Notes under the pieces: generated by a model | What the model was told of the DNA's origin: nothing | The model's database searches: none | What the model saw: only the letters and a program-made list of their open reading frames with translations | In this document: piece after piece, positions 62,320-64,000 of the stretch | Numbering within the stretch: position 1 is the stretch's first letter | How the letters are laid out: each line of letters begins with the position of its first letter | Made by a program: the position numbers and the translations under genes | Assembly (NCBI RefSeq): GCF_020532645.1 | Contig: NZ_JAJAUZ010000019.1 | Location: forward strand, 1-64,000 | Origin: Streptomyces bambusae | GTDB taxonomy: Bacteria; Actinomycetota; Actinomycetes; Streptomycetales; Streptomycetaceae | DNA: 64,000 nt | Reading direction: 5' to 3'

Positions 62320-62340
62320 CGGCGCCGGAAGGGGCGTGCG

Positions 62341-63861
62341 TCAGTTCACGTCGCCCATGAGGGCGGTGACCTTCTTGCGGTACATGAAGATCGCGAAACC
62401 GGCGAGCACGGCGGCGGCGGCCTCGAAGGCGACCACGCCGACACCGTTGAGCTGCACGCCTGCCAGGCCCAGCAGACCGGTGGTGCAGTCGCCGGCGGTG
62501 ACCGCCAGGAACCACACGCCCATCATCTGGGAGGCGTACTTCTGCGGGGCCATCTTCGTGGTGACGGAGAGGCCGACCGGGGAGAGGCACAGCTCGGCGA
62601 CGGTGTGCATCAGGAAGATCAGCACCAGCCACCACATGGTGACCTTGATGTCGGTGCCCGCGGTCTGGTTCAGCGGGATGCAGAACACGAAGAACGAGGC
62701 GCCGACGATGACCAGGGCGATCGAGAACTTCACGATCGTGCTGGGCTCGCGGTTGCGGCGGGCGAGTGCCAGCCACATCCACGCGAACAACGGGGCCAGG
62801 AGCACCACGAAGAACGGGTTCAGGGACTGGAAGAGGACGTTCGGGAGCTCCCAGCCGAACAGGCTGCGCTCGGAGTTGTCGCTGCCGAACAGCGAGAGCG
62901 TCGAGCCGCCCTGGTCGTAGATCATCCAGAACACGGCGGCGGCCACGAAGAACCAGATGAAGGCGCTCATCTTGGTCTGCTCTTCCGAGGTCAGGTCCTT
63001 GTCCCGCCGGATCCGCGCGAGGACGGCGACCGGGATGACCAGGCCGGCGATCGTGATCGGGTACAGCGCCCACTTGATGGTGAACATGTCCAGCGCGACC
63101 ACGGCGCCGTAGAACACGGCGACGGCGAGGACGGCGAAGACGCTCTTGCGGACGATGCCGTCGCGCTCAGCGGCCGTCAGCGGGTTCGGGACGACGCTGC
63201 TCTGCGGGTTCAGGGTGTGGCCGAACGCCAGGAAGAACACCAGGCCGAGAGCCATGCCCACGGCGGCGAGGGCGAAGCCCAGGTGCCAGTTGACCAGCTC
63301 GCCGACCATGCCGATGCCGACCGGGGCCAGGAGGGCGCCCATGTTGATGCCGACGTAGAAGATCGTGAACCCGCTGTCGCGGAGCACGCCGTCCTTGCCC
63401 GCGTACAGGTGGCCGACCATCGTGGAGATGTTCGCCTTGAGCAGGCCGGAGCCGATCGCCACCAGCAGCAGGCCGATGAAGAACGCGACCTGGCCGGGCA
63501 GCGCGAGCGAGATGTGACCCGCCATGATCACGAAGGCGGCGATGGTCACCGTCTTGCGGGCGCCCCAGACGCGGTCGCCGAACCAGCCGCCGGGCATGGC
63601 CATGAGGTAGACCATGGCCACGTAGACGGAGTAGATCGCCGTGGCCGTCGCCGCGGTGTAGGCCAGTCCGCCGCCCTGGCTGCCCTTCGCGGCGTCGACG
63701 CCGCCGGAGACCAGGTACAGGACGAGCAGCGCACGCATGCCGTAGTAGGAGAAGCGCTCCCACATCTCGGTCATGAACAGCGTGGCCAGGCCGATCGGGT
63801 GGCCGAGGAAGGTCTTCTCGTGGGCGCCGCCCGGAGAGTCCTTCGTCAGGCTGGAAGCCAT
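62341..63861 (-). CDS. POT-family proton-coupled peptide transporter
   Basis: 506 residues and about 14 membrane helices. The PTR2 signature FMTEMWERFSYYGMRALLVLYL (ExxERFxYYG) lies near the N-terminus, and the second PTR2 motif is around FTIFYVGINMGALLAPVGIGMVGE. Later GVWFLAVTAGDCTTG follows the pattern of the family. It imports di- and tripeptides with protons. AAGGA precedes ATG 63861 by 6 bases. The gene upstream of 63861 is outside the window or absent; 63862-64000 holds GC-rich leader DNA with no gene. Confidence 0.94.
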   Translation of the reverse strand: MASSLTKDSPGGAHEKTFLGHPIGLATLFMTEMWERFSYYGMRALLVLYLVSGGVDAAKGSQGGGLAYTAATATAIYSVYVAMVYLMAMPGGWFGDRVWGARKTVTIAAFVIMAGHISLALPGQVAFFIGLLLVAIGSGLLKANISTMVGHLYAGKDGVLRDSGFTIFYVGINMGALLAPVGIGMVGELVNWHLGFALAAVGMALGLVFFLAFGHTLNPQSSVVPNPLTAAERDGIVRKSVFAVLAVAVFYGAVVALDMFTIKWALYPITIAGLVIPVAVLARIRRDKDLTSEEQTKMSAFIWFFVAAAVFWMIYDQGGSTLSLFGSDNSERSLFGWELPNVLFQSLNPFFVVLLAPLFAWMWLALARRNREPSTIVKFSIALVIVGASFFVFCIPLNQTAGTDIKVTMWWLVLIFLMHTVAELCLSPVGLSVTTKMAPQKYASQMMGVWFLAVTAGDCTTGLLGLAGVQLNGVGVVAFEAAAAVLAGFAIFMYRKKVTALMGDVN

Positions 63862-64000
63862 GGTCGTTCCTTGCTTCTGCGGGACGCCGCGCCTTGTGAG
63901 CTCTGCAGCGCCCGGTGGGGAGTGGCCGGCACCGGTGCGGCCGTGTCCGAGCCCCACGCCCAGGAGCTCCGCTCCGTCGTGGGGAGTGAAGGGACGACCG

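Overview
The window is high-GC chromosomal DNA from a Streptomyces. The evidence is the codon use (third positions almost always G or C), the many GTG and TTG starts, a tRNA-Leu(UAA) gene of the bldA type, two Rpf-type resuscitation factors, a LAxTG sortase substrate, and a gene order (mfd, mazG, rpfC, rpfA, eno, divIC, ppx, ndh, cfa, bldA, cbs, hutU, hutF, hutI) that I recall as the conserved core arrangement in this genus. There is no prophage, transposase or CRISPR array. Most of the window is ordinary core genome with some accessory insertions.

Layout. 0.2-5.8 kb: a membrane protein with an IPT-like tail, two tandemly duplicated secreted proteins, and a DHA2-type drug exporter. 6.1-9.5 kb: a MacB-type ABC exporter (ATPase and FtsX-like permease). 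9.6-13.1 kb: a DUF2079 membrane protein, a SigE-family ECF sigma factor coupled to a membrane-anchored Pro/Thr-rich protein, and a PIN-domain toxin-antitoxin pair. 13.3-25.6 kb: mfd, a secreted HNH-type lipoprotein, two paralogous lipoproteins, an HTH-plus-N6-methylase protein, a membrane protein translationally coupled to a Ser/Thr kinase, a SurA-like lipoprotein and mazG. 25.7-30.6 kb: a flavohaemoglobin-like reductase divergent from a P450, then two Rpf genes, the second behind a c-di-AMP (ydaO-type) riboswitch. 30.9-37.6 kb: eno, divIC, DUF501 and ppx, then ndh (with Rex-like sites) and a cyclopropane fatty acid synthase. 37.6-41.5 kb: a second MacB-type ABC exporter on the minus strand, then bldA. 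41.8-48.7 kb: a Bax-inhibitor-1 protein, small hypotheticals, a thiolase with a 101-bp tandem duplication at its 3' end, an SGNH hydrolase and cystathionine beta-synthase. 49.0-58.0 kb: a membrane protein, an RpiR-type regulator, a deletion scar joining fragments of two genes, a fold-III PLP decarboxylase, and the histidine-degradation genes hutU, an M20 amidohydrolase, hutF and hutI. 58.2-62.3 kb: a four-gene cell-surface operon. 62.3-63.9 kb: a POT-family peptide transporter.

The least explained system is the four-gene surface operon at 58.2-62.3 kb. It encodes two sortase substrates (LPQTG and LADTG) that share a beta-rich domain, a DUF916/WxL-partner-like protein with a C-terminal membrane anchor, and a neocarzinostatin-like membrane protein. 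The last three genes are joined by 4-base stop/start overlaps. Other points of interest are a long AT-rich inverted repeat just upstream of bldA, a methylase whose catalytic NPPF motif reads HPPF, a deletion scar between a monooxygenase and a TetR gene, and a dispersed intergenic repeat found at four places.
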